This document shows positions 6,211 through 12,114 of a stretch of DNA of 12,114 nucleotides, piece by piece (within the stretch, counting starts at the first letter, position 1; every line of letters begins with the position of its first letter). The notes under the pieces were generated by a model. The model saw nothing but the letters and a program-made list of their open reading frames with translations, was not told the origin of the DNA and made no database searches. Source of the DNA: an uncultured Chitinophagaceae bacterium (GTDB lineage Bacteria; Bacteroidota; Bacteroidia; Chitinophagales; Chitinophagaceae); contig CALESY010000146.1 in the NCBI GenBank assembly GCA_937919945.1, positions 1 through 12,114 on the forward strand, read 5' to 3'. A program made the translations under genes and the position numbers.

Positions 6211-6961
6211 TCTTGAGGAGTTTGACCTGCCTGAGGAGTATGGTTGTATGCTGCCTGTTGAGGAAAAGCTACAAGTAAGCTTACAAGGCATGCAAGCATT
6301 AGAAACTTTGATGGACAAGCATGGTGTTACTGCTACCATTTTTACTACTGCTTTTTGGGCTTTACATCAAAAAGAGTACATGAAGGTACTGGCTGAAAAA
6401 CACGAAATTGCTTCACATACATATTACCATGACAGATTTAATTCAGAGGATATGGCTTTGTCCAAAAGTGTTTTGCAAGAAATAACCGGACAACCTATAT
6501 ATGGTATGAGAATGCCCAAGATGACAAGCGTGAATGTTGCTGATGTGCTTGCAGCCGGCTATGAATACGATTCATCGCTGAATCCTACTTGGTTGCCGGG
6601 AAGGTATAATCATTTCAATAAACCCAGACTGGTATATTGTACAAACGCAATGTGGGAGATGCCAGCAAGTGTTACGCCTATTTTCAGGGTGCCTGTTTTT
6701 TGGCTTGCGTTTAAGAATTTTCCTTTCTGGGTTTATAAAATGTTATGTAACCGCATACTGCAACATGACGGGTATATAATATTTTACGTTCATCCTTGGG
6801 AGTTTACAGACCTTAGTAAGTATAAAATACCTGTGATTACTAAAAAAATAGATGGCGAAAGATTGCTCAACAGGTTGGATAAGCTATTTACATATTTGCA
6901 AACAAAAGCATCATTTACAACACATCAATCCTTTCTTGAAGACATAAAAAAAGCTTCTTAG
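6173..6961 (+). CDS. NodB-type polysaccharide deacetylase
   Basis: A 262-residue carbohydrate esterase 4-like protein, expected to remove acetyl groups from an N-acetylated sugar in a metal-dependent reaction. Motif 1 is SIDLEEF with Asp13. Motif 2 is SHTYYH with metal ligands His82 and His86. Motif 3 is GMRMPKM with Arg113 and Pro115. A late motif FYVHPWEF (204-211) provides the expected catalytic-side histidine. The pattern is closest to the family that includes DUF3473-type deacetylases of exopolysaccharide clusters. No signal peptide or membrane helix is seen, so it may act in the cytosol on a lipid-linked intermediate. ATG 6173 is the natural start and lies 38 bases inside the upstream gene. 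Its stop codon lies within a terminator hairpin. Substrate is unknown. Confidence 0.9.
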   Translation: MATAVKKILFSIDLEEFDLPEEYGCMLPVEEKLQVSLQGMQALETLMDKHGVTATIFTTAFWALHQKEYMKVLAEKHEIASHTYYHDRFNSEDMALSKSVLQEITGQPIYGMRMPKMTSVNVADVLAAGYEYDSSLNPTWLPGRYNHFNKPRLVYCTNAMWEMPASVTPIFRVPVFWLAFKNFPFWVYKMLCNRILQHDGYIIFYVHPWEFTDLSKYKIPVITKKIDGERLLNRLDKLFTYLQTKASFTTHQSFLEDIKKAS

Positions 6962-6982
6962 TATAAAAAACTAAGAAGCTTT
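6950..6982 (-). terminator. Shared terminator hairpin of tRNA-Leu and the deacetylase gene
   Basis: AAAGCTTCTTAG (6950-6961) and CTAAGAAGCTTT (6971-6982) form a perfect 12-base-pair stem. On the minus strand it is followed by a run of seven T, so it should end the tRNA transcript efficiently. On the plus strand the T tail is poor, yet the stem may still mark the end of the deacetylase mRNA. The left arm includes the last codons and TAG stop of the deacetylase gene. Confidence 0.8.
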
Positions 6983-6990
6983 GAAGTTCT

Positions 6991-7077
6991 TGGTGCCCAG
7001 GAATGGATTCGAACCATCACACCCTTGCGAGCGCTGCGACCTGAACACAGTGCGTCTACCAATTTCGCCACCTGGGC
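6991..7077 (-). tRNA. tRNA-Leu, anticodon CAG
   Basis: On the minus strand the acceptor arm GCCCAGG pairs with CCTGGGC, followed by discriminator A and an encoded CCA (6993-6991). The D arm region reads TGGCGAAATTGGTAGACGC. The anticodon stem CTGTG/CGCAG has one G-T pair and encloses the loop TTCAGGT, giving anticodon CAG, which reads CUG. A long variable arm (CGCTCGCAAGGGTGT) identifies a class II tRNA, and the T loop reads GGTTCGAATCC. The fold and length (87 with CCA) are those of tRNA-Leu. Confidence 0.97.
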
Positions 7078-7100
7078 ATACTTTTTAAGAACTTGGGCTG

Positions 7101-7131
7101 CAAAGATAAATGAGTTTTCTTAACTAACAAA
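7101..7131 (-). promoter_or_regulatory. Promoter of tRNA-Leu
   Basis: On the minus strand TTTG (7131-7128), 19 bases, then TATCTTTG (7108-7101) match the Bacteroidota consensus. Transcription would start near 7094, leaving a leader of about 17 bases to be trimmed from the tRNA precursor. The TTTG box lies a few bases beyond the stop of the LuxE-like gene. Confidence 0.75.
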
Positions 7132-7137
7132 TCTGTT

Positions 7138-8133
7138 TTATACGGCCATCAGGTTGCAACCGCGTAGTATACTATTGTCAACTCTGCCTAGTACTGAAAA
7201 GCTACCATCTGAATGGATTGTACCTATGTCATCAGTAGCTATAAAAGCGCATGAGTGTATGTTCGCAAAATCGATGATATTTAAACAGCCAGTTCCCTTG
7301 TTATTAATTTCAAAAGGGTCGTTTATATCACGTACATAGACATCCATAGTAGCTGTTGGAAAAAATATACCATTGCCCGAAGAGTAGGCTTGAGACAACA
7401 ATTCTGTCATGCCATACTCTGCGTGTATTTTGGTTAAATTAAATTGCTTGCAAAGAATGGCATGTACCTCATCTCTCGTTAGCTCCTTTTTTCGTCCTTT
7501 CATTCCTCCTGTTTCCATGATTATGGTGTTTTTCAGTGTCAGTGGATACTGTTCTGCAAAATCTAATAAAGCAAAGGTTACGCCTAAAAGGATTGTTTTT
7601 GAGTAAGACTCTTCAAGTAATAATAAAGTTTTTTGCAAATGTTCTCTTTCATTCAGGAAAAAAGCATTTCTCGACTTTTTACTTGCATTCATAAGTGTTT
7701 TTGCCATGTATACCAATGAAGTATTCGGGCGTTCCAGATAACTTGGTAGCAGGGCTATGATATTGTAGTCTTCAACTGAGCCGTAATATTGCTCAAAACC
7801 ACTTAGTAAGGCCTGTTCATAAATATCCGGATTGGCCACATGATGTTTGCTGGTTTCATTACCGGTGGTTCCGCTACTTTCAAATATCAAGGGGAAGCTG
7901 TTGTGTAAACCCGTTACTACTCTGTGCGTCCTGAAAAAAGAGATTGGCAGAAAAGGGATGTCGTTTACTTTAGATACGCTATCAGGCTTTTTATTTAATT
8001 GATTACAATAGTCGGCATATAAGGGGTTGTTGCTGTATTGGTACTGGTACATCAATAAGGCTGCCTCAGCTTTCTTGCCGCTTCGTGCTAAATTGAAGAA
8101 ATCAGGCCATTGAGTATCTTTTTTGTTTAGCAC
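7138..8133 (-). CDS. LuxE/PaaK-like acyl-protein synthetase family adenylate-forming enzyme
   Basis: A 331-residue protein of the LuxE-type branch of adenylate-forming enzymes. LuxE activates a fatty acid with ATP and carries it as an acyl thioester, while PaaK makes aryl-CoA. Visible motifs are FESSGTTGNETSKH (84-97, the ATP phosphate loop), IIMETGGMKGRKK (204-216), AEYGMTELLSQAY (238-250, adenine and acyl site), ATDDIG (about 297-302) and LGRVDNSILRGCNL near the C-terminus. It lacks the large C-terminal domain of full acyl-CoA ligases, as expected for this branch. No luxC, luxD or carrier-protein gene is in the window, so the acyl substrate is unknown. The start is GTG 8133: an in-frame stop lies three codons upstream and the first internal ATG would remove 27 residues of conserved-looking sequence. 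It is divergent from the lipoprotein gene with 21 bases between starts. Confidence 0.85.
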   Translation of the reverse strand: MLNKKDTQWPDFFNLARSGKKAEAALLMYQYQYSNNPLYADYCNQLNKKPDSVSKVNDIPFLPISFFRTHRVVTGLHNSFPLIFESSGTTGNETSKHHVANPDIYEQALLSGFEQYYGSVEDYNIIALLPSYLERPNTSLVYMAKTLMNASKKSRNAFFLNEREHLQKTLLLLEESYSKTILLGVTFALLDFAEQYPLTLKNTIIMETGGMKGRKKELTRDEVHAILCKQFNLTKIHAEYGMTELLSQAYSSGNGIFFPTATMDVYVRDINDPFEINNKGTGCLNIIDFANIHSCAFIATDDIGTIHSDGSFSVLGRVDNSILRGCNLMAV

Positions 8134-8140
8134 TTTTAAT

Positions 8141-8148
8141 TAACTTTG
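8141..8148 (+). promoter_or_regulatory. Candidate -7 box giving a nearly leaderless lipoprotein mRNA (TAACTTTG)
   Basis: TAACTTTG fits TAnnTTTG and ends six bases before the ATG, so the transcript would begin at or next to the start codon. A TTTG occurs at 8122-8125, but the 15-base gap is shorter than usual. Confidence 0.45.
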
Positions 8149-8154
8149 GATAAT

Positions 8155-8616
8155 ATGAGACAGTACATTGCTTTGTCGGCCAGCTTGTTATTCGTTTTTG
8201 CTTCATGCAGCAAAGCGGTTAAAAAAGATCCTGTACCATTTATCGTTTATACAGGGTTAACACCAAACAAAGTTGCTTCCGGCAGTGCCAAAGATACTGT
8301 ATCTATTAAATTTACACTAACAGATGGTGATGGAGATTTAAGTAATGGCTCTACAGAAGATGTTTTTCTTAAAGATAGTCGCAGTACCACAGGTGAAGAA
8401 ATAAAATTAACTATGCCTGTGATACCTACAGATGTAGTAAAAACTGACGAAGGTATACATGCATTTGTTACTGTCAGAGTATATGCTGCATTGTTTTTAG
8501 TGCTAAGGCCAGACAGACCCAATGGAGACACACTTACTTATGAGGTATATGTAAAAGATAGGGCGGGGAATAAGAGCAATGTTATACAAACACAGCCTAT
8601 TTATATTCAGCCTTAG
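8155..8616 (+). CDS. Small lipoprotein of unknown function
   Basis: A 153-residue predicted lipoprotein. The signal peptide MRQYIALSASLLFVFASC has a lipobox-like FASC with the lipidated Cys18. The +2 residue is Ser, and the mature protein begins CSKAVKKDP. The rest looks like a single beta-sandwich domain: VSIKFTLTDGDGDLSNG at about 49-65, then DVFLKDSR, and near the end LTYEVYVKDRAGNKSN. The DGDGDL segment recurs in many uncharacterised Bacteroidota lipoproteins and may bind calcium; this is inference. I chose ATG 8155 over TTG 8146 because it directly precedes the positively charged signal start. Its stop codon overlaps that of the convergent GT39-like gene by two bases. Function is unknown. 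It lies on the other strand from the LuxE-like gene and may share control DNA with it. Confidence 0.82.
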   Translation: MRQYIALSASLLFVFASCSKAVKKDPVPFIVYTGLTPNKVASGSAKDTVSIKFTLTDGDGDLSNGSTEDVFLKDSRSTTGEEIKLTMPVIPTDVVKTDEGIHAFVTVRVYAALFLVLRPDRPNGDTLTYEVYVKDRAGNKSNVIQTQPIYIQP

Positions 8617-10139
8617 TTCATTCTATATATGCGCATAATGGTATTTTTTTGTAGCCTTTTCTCATAGCAAATTATACCCATTCCTGTAAAGTCTGCAGGG
8701 TGTCCCCTGAAAACAGTAATGAAATAGTTAGGGTTGTCTTCTTTCCATACTATGTTTATGCGTTTTCGCATTGTTTCGGGTAATATCATTTTATTATTTC
8801 CCGGCATAGGCCATAGTCCATATACTTTAATGCTATCCCTGTTGTCATTTGTAAGTATATATTCCAATGCTTCTTTATAGGAAGTTCCCCAGTATTCCAT
8901 TTCAAAATGATGTCGTAAGTATTCCGGCTTTTTTGGTGCCAATACATTAAAATATATTTGCTGATAGGGGTGTAGTTTTGCCATATCAATAATGACAACG
9001 GCCAATTGCACAACTAATGCACCAACTATAAGCTTACCTGTAAATTTATCTTTTAGTGTATATAGCAAATAACAAATGCATAATACAATTGAAGGATATA
9101 CGAAATAGAGGTGTCGCCAGTCATCATACACTACTGCACGTGTGTATATTACATAAGCTACAGGCAAAACACTACACAATGCAAAAACAAGAGCAAACAG
9201 CCGCGTTTTTTCTTGCAACTGCTTATATGGTTTTGTAATAAATGATGCAATGATATATGTAACAGCACCTACGGATAGTAATGCATATACAATTGGTGTG
9301 CTAATTGCAAACCATATGGGTAAATAGCTTCTTGGTATAGCATTGGACTGATACACATGTCCCATAAAAAGCACATTGCCACCCCATCTGAATTTTGACA
9401 AACTTTGTAAGGTTTCTATTAAATGGTGCAAAGGTTTCTGCCATAATAAGGGCCAGCATAGCCATAAAAACAAAAAATATAATAATGAAAACAAGGTGGT
9501 ATGCAGTAGCGTATTCTTTATGTGTTTTTTTTGTGTCAACAATACATAAATAGGTATAAGGCCTATAGTGACAGCAGGTAACATAACACCCAAAGCTCTG
9601 ATGGCTGTTGCATAAGCACAAACCAGTGCATGCAGTGTTGTATATTGCCATTTTAGCTTATTGACACTAAGGTATAATGTCAAGTATGATATTATGCAGG
9701 CTGATAAAAAGGGTAAATCCTTTGTGTTGAAAAAAGAGTGTGCATAAATACGGGGATGGGCTAATAACAACAATGTGCCTACAATTGCTATTGTCTGTTT
9801 TTGGTATAGCTTTAACAACAATACATATCCGCAAAAAACACTCAGCAGAAAAAATATGTGTGTTATTATATGCCTTGACAGATATATGTATCTGCTGTCT
9901 GAAAGCTTACATATCTTTTCTGCCATGATTAATGGTAATTCAAATGCCACACCATGGTCGCGGTCATAGAACCTGAATAATGAATCATTGCCATGACGCA
10001 CATAGTTGTAGCTTACAAGTCCTATGTCTCTCTGAAGAGGCTCATCATATGCTACTCCATAATCTTTGTAAGTACATAGCGAAATGATAAATGCAACTAG
10101 TACAATCAGCAGACCAGGTATATATATTTTGATATTCAA
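8613..10139 (-). CDS. GT39-like (ArnT/PMT type) polyprenyl-phosphate-sugar membrane glycosyltransferase
   Basis: A 508-residue GT-C membrane protein with roughly ten or more hydrophobic helices and a soluble C-terminal part from about residue 395. The first periplasmic loop carries GVAYDEPLQ (28-36) with Asp32 and Glu33, the acidic pair expected of the catalytic base. A second conserved segment LAHPRIYAHSFFNTKDLPF (126-144) with Asp141 matches the FxNxKD pattern of PMT/ArnT-like enzymes. DDWRHLYFVYPS (about 341-352) is a later loop motif. Such enzymes move a sugar from a polyprenyl-phosphate donor to lipid or protein on the outer side of the inner membrane; the acceptor here is unknown. The start is TTG 10139: the frame is closed by a stop 22-24 bases upstream and no ATG lies between, while the N-terminus MNIKIYIPGLLIVL looks natural. 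It is divergent from the acyltransferase-like gene. Confidence 0.85.
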   Translation of the reverse strand: MNIKIYIPGLLIVLVAFIISLCTYKDYGVAYDEPLQRDIGLVSYNYVRHGNDSLFRFYDRDHGVAFELPLIMAEKICKLSDSRYIYLSRHIITHIFFLLSVFCGYVLLLKLYQKQTIAIVGTLLLLAHPRIYAHSFFNTKDLPFLSACIISYLTLYLSVNKLKWQYTTLHALVCAYATAIRALGVMLPAVTIGLIPIYVLLTQKKHIKNTLLHTTLFSLLYFLFLWLCWPLLWQKPLHHLIETLQSLSKFRWGGNVLFMGHVYQSNAIPRSYLPIWFAISTPIVYALLSVGAVTYIIASFITKPYKQLQEKTRLFALVFALCSVLPVAYVIYTRAVVYDDWRHLYFVYPSIVLCICYLLYTLKDKFTGKLIVGALVVQLAVVIIDMAKLHPYQQIYFNVLAPKKPEYLRHHFEMEYWGTSYKEALEYILTNDNRDSIKVYGLWPMPGNNKMILPETMRKRINIVWKEDNPNYFITVFRGHPADFTGMGIICYEKRLQKNTIMRIYRMN

Positions 10140-10249
10140 GCTGACAGTTTCAGAAATAAATTATGCATGTAAAGAAACAATGCAATTTCCTTAAAAAAGC
10201 ATATTTTGTAAGCTGTCAGCAGTATTTATTATAACAATCCGATACTTTA

Positions 10250-11371
10250 ATGGGAGTAACAATACAGCCTTGTAATACCATAAACGATTTAAAGAAGTTT
10301 GTACAATTCCCCTACGACTTATACAGAGGTAATGCATATTGGGTGCCGCCATTAAAAGCAGATGAGCTAAAAGCAGTGCAAGCTGCCACTAATCCGGCTT
10401 TTCAGGATTGTGATGCACAATTTTGGTTAGCGTTGAAAGATGGAAAAGTAGCAGGCAGGGTAGCAGCCATTATCAATAAGCCATATAATGCAAAAACAGG
10501 TGAGGCAATGTGCCGTGTTAGCCGGATAGAGTTTGTTGATGATAAAGAAGTCAGCAAAGCACTGTTAGATACTGCAGAGGCATGGGCTAAGGAGAAGGGT
10601 ATGGCTGGCATCCATGGGCCACTAGGTTTTACCAATCTCGACCATCAGGCAATATTGATAGAAGGTTTTGACCATTTACCATCCATCGCATCAGAGTATC
10701 ATTTGCCATATTATAAATCTCATTTCGAATCTGCTGGGTATAGTAAAGAGATGGATTGGGTTGAATTCAGGCTGAAACTGGAAAAAGAAATTCCGGAAAA
10801 AGCACTTAAGCTGAATGATATGATTCAGAAACGCTACAGCCTGAAAGTGCTCCATTTCAATACTAAAAATGAAATGAAGGAACATGCACCAAGAGTGCTG
10901 AAACTACTGAATACTGCATTCGGAGAGTTGTTTAGCTTTGCTGAAATGAGCGAGGGATTACAGCGCTTTTATATTGATAAATATTTCAATGTTCTGAATC
11001 CTGAATTTGTAAAATTAATAGAGGATAAAGATGCCAATCTGATTGGTTTTATCATCAGTCTGCCGTCACTTAGCCAGGCTATGCAAAAGGCAAAGGGCAA
11101 GTTGCTACCGTTTGGTTGGTATCACATTTCTAATGCATTGAAGAAGCCTAAAGTGGTTGATTTACTATTAACCGGTATTCACCCTGATTGGCAGGCGCAA
11201 GGTGTAAGCGCCATATTGATAACCGAACTGCAAAAAGTAATGCAGCGTTATGGGGTAGAGTATGTAGAAACAACCGGTATGATAGAAACTAACGAAAAAG
11301 CTATCAATCACTGGAAGAATTACGACCATATACAGCATAAACGCAAACGCTGTTTCAGAAAGATGTTTTGA
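10250..11371 (+). CDS. GNAT-fold N-acyltransferase-like protein
   Basis: A 373-residue cytosolic protein that I place in a large uncharacterised bacterial family of GNAT-like proteins. An N-terminal part shows FVQFPYDLYRGNAYWVPPL (18-36), AGRVAAI (about 68-74) and GPLGFTNLDHQAILIEGFD (122-140), followed by YHLPYYKSHFESAGY. This first half-domain is typical of the family. The C-terminal half has the acetyl-CoA pyrophosphate loop region DWQAQGVSAIL (313-323), a near match to the Q/R-x-x-G-x-G/A motif, and ends in ETNEKAINHWKNYD, a usual GNAT finish. Two GNAT-like halves suggest a tandem or duplicated fold. Substrate is unknown; acylation of an amine on a lipid, sugar or protein are options. ATG 10250 is the best start. 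A strong terminator lies seven bases after the stop. Confidence 0.8.
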   Translation: MGVTIQPCNTINDLKKFVQFPYDLYRGNAYWVPPLKADELKAVQAATNPAFQDCDAQFWLALKDGKVAGRVAAIINKPYNAKTGEAMCRVSRIEFVDDKEVSKALLDTAEAWAKEKGMAGIHGPLGFTNLDHQAILIEGFDHLPSIASEYHLPYYKSHFESAGYSKEMDWVEFRLKLEKEIPEKALKLNDMIQKRYSLKVLHFNTKNEMKEHAPRVLKLLNTAFGELFSFAEMSEGLQRFYIDKYFNVLNPEFVKLIEDKDANLIGFIISLPSLSQAMQKAKGKLLPFGWYHISNALKKPKVVDLLLTGIHPDWQAQGVSAILITELQKVMQRYGVEYVETTGMIETNEKAINHWKNYDHIQHKRKRCFRKMF

Positions 11372-11377
11372 TAACAG

Positions 11378-11406
11378 AAAAGCGGTGTAAATACACCGCT
11401 TTTTTT
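11378..11406. terminator. Bidirectional terminator between the acyltransferase-like and Hsp20 genes
   Basis: AAAAGCGGTGT pairs with ACACCGCTTTT around an AAAT loop and is followed on the plus strand by a run of T. On the minus strand the stem ends in TTTTC, a weaker tail. It lies between two convergent genes and probably serves both, more strongly the plus-strand one. Confidence 0.88.
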
Positions 11407-11431
11407 ACGCTATCAATCTATCTGTCAAATA

Positions 11432-11857
11432 TTAAGCTATTGATATTTCTTTGCTTGTCTTTTCTGTCGTTTCTTTTTTGGGTAGGGTGATGTTCAGGAT
11501 GCCATCATTATACTTAGCGTTGATGCCATCTGTATTGATGCCATCGTTAAGCGTGAAGCTGCGTTTGAAAGAACGGAAGCGATATTCATTTCTTAACCAT
11601 TTACCCTCTGTTGTTTTGTTTTCTTCTTTTTGCTCAAAAGAGATTTTCAGCACGTTTTCATCGAGGCTGATTTTGAAATCCTCTTTTGTAAGCCCTGGTG
11701 CTACTACGTGTAATTCGTATGCATTGTCTGTTTCTTTAATGTTTACCGGTGCAGTAGTATTGCTCCAGTTGTCGTCATAAAAGAATTTGTTCATGTCTTC
11801 CAGGATGCCTCCAAAAGAACGAGGAACCATACCATAACCTTTTTTGTAGTTGTACAT
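11432..11857 (-). CDS. Small heat-shock protein, Hsp20/alpha-crystallin family
   Basis: A 141-residue ATP-independent holdase that binds unfolding proteins in the cytosol and forms oligomers. The alpha-crystallin domain spans about 36-128: PVNIKETDNAYELHVVAPGL (37-56), the beta-strand KISFEQKE (71-78), EYRFRSFKRSFTL (91-103), and the signature AKYNDGILNITLP (114-126, the A-x-x-x-N-G-x-L pattern). The C-terminal tail ends EISIA, where I-x-I (138-140) is the motif that docks into a neighbouring dimer. The N-terminal arm (1-35) is short, with SFGGILEDMNKFF, as in other Bacteroidota Hsp20 proteins. Length is normal. Start ATG 11857. It looks monocistronic and shares a terminator with the convergent upstream gene. 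No CIRCE element is seen upstream. Confidence 0.95.
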   Translation of the reverse strand: MYNYKKGYGMVPRSFGGILEDMNKFFYDDNWSNTTAPVNIKETDNAYELHVVAPGLTKEDFKISLDENVLKISFEQKEENKTTEGKWLRNEYRFRSFKRSFTLNDGINTDGINAKYNDGILNITLPKKETTEKTSKEISIA

Positions 11858-12114
11858 AACGTATCAGTTTTTAGTTGTTTTTTGAATAATTGTTTACGTT
11901 AGTACCGTTTCAAACTACATACCAATACTATTTTAAAGACAAAATGGCGGTTATGTGAATTGATAAATGACTTTTTGTCAAATTTTATCTGTTTTTATGG
12001 CAATAAACTGTAATAATGGTGGGTATGACCTTGGTTGTACTGACAATGAAGTAGTTATAGTTTATTGTTTGCTATACAACAGATTACAGAAAAAATAATT
12101 TTCAATTACCAAAC
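11858..12114. other. Non-coding stretch upstream of the Hsp20 gene
   Basis: AT-rich and without a convincing coding frame. It contains a weak promoter candidate for hsp20 and a small dyad (TGAC-ttttt-GTCA, 11968-11980). The right end may carry control sequences of a gene beyond the window. Confidence 0.5.
11911..11944 (-). promoter_or_regulatory. Weak promoter candidate for the Hsp20 gene
   Basis: On the minus strand TTTTG (11944-11940), 22 bases, then TAGTTTG (11917-11911) resemble the -33/-7 pattern, but the -7 box is one base short of TAnnTTTG. It would give a leader of about 48 bases. A heat-shock gene may use another sigma factor, so this is tentative. Confidence 0.3.

Noticed and set aside
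8786..9013. Minus-strand 75-codon frame overlapping the GT39-like gene
   Set aside because: It is an out-of-frame reading of a clearly coding gene with no recognisable domain.
10140..10220. GCTGACAG and CTGTCAGC, inverted eight-base copies in the divergent spacer
   Set aside because: The arms are 65 bases apart and do not extend; an eight-base match in this much DNA is compatible with chance.
1..12114. CRISPR array, insertion sequence ends or tandem repeats
   Set aside because: I scanned for regularly spaced repeats and terminal inverted repeats around the recombinase and saw none.

Overview
This window looks like a chromosomal segment of a Bacteroidota bacterium, most likely a member of the Chitinophagaceae or a close relative. 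The DNA is AT-rich. Shine-Dalgarno sequences are mostly absent, and several genes have TAnnTTTG boxes typical of the Bacteroidota primary sigma factor, two of them with an upstream TTTG at 19-21 nt. The gene content fits as well: an Mpi-type invertase, a LuxE/PaaK-like ligase, a lipoprotein and several GT-C membrane glycosyltransferases. All functional calls rest on motif recognition by eye; no database search was possible.

Layout. (1) Bases 1-1860 are an accessory-looking stretch. It holds a possible truncated gene start on the minus strand, a serine recombinase of the Mpi/Hin invertase type, and a phospholipase-D-like/zinc-ribbon gene broken by an in-frame TAG and a frameshift. (2) Bases 1870-4234 are housekeeping: a small transaldolase, a signal recognition particle RNA with its own promoter and terminator, a bifunctional phosphoglucose/phosphomannose isomerase, and a divergent YraN-family nuclease-like gene. 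(3) Bases 4285-6982 carry an overlapping three-gene unit: a GT87-like membrane mannosyltransferase, a GT2 dolichyl-phosphate-sugar-synthase-like enzyme and a NodB-type polysaccharide deacetylase. The unit ends in a hairpin that also terminates a tRNA-Leu(CAG) read from the other strand. (4) Bases 7138-10139 hold a LuxE-like adenylate-forming enzyme, a small lipoprotein and a large GT39-like membrane glycosyltransferase. (5) Bases 10250-11857 hold a GNAT-fold acyltransferase-like protein and a convergent Hsp20 small heat-shock protein sharing a bidirectional terminator.

How the genes may work together. The three overlapping genes fit a membrane glycan pathway in which a cytosolic GT2 enzyme makes a polyprenyl-phosphate sugar, a GT-C enzyme uses it outside the membrane, and the deacetylase edits an N-acetyl sugar. 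The nearby GT39 protein may use a similar lipid donor. This is inference from family and gene order. I did not find an unmistakable new defence or mobile system. The points most worth checking are the invertase beside a dead gene, the glycan cassette, the orphan LuxE-like gene, the SRP RNA locus, and the active-site residues of the transaldolase.
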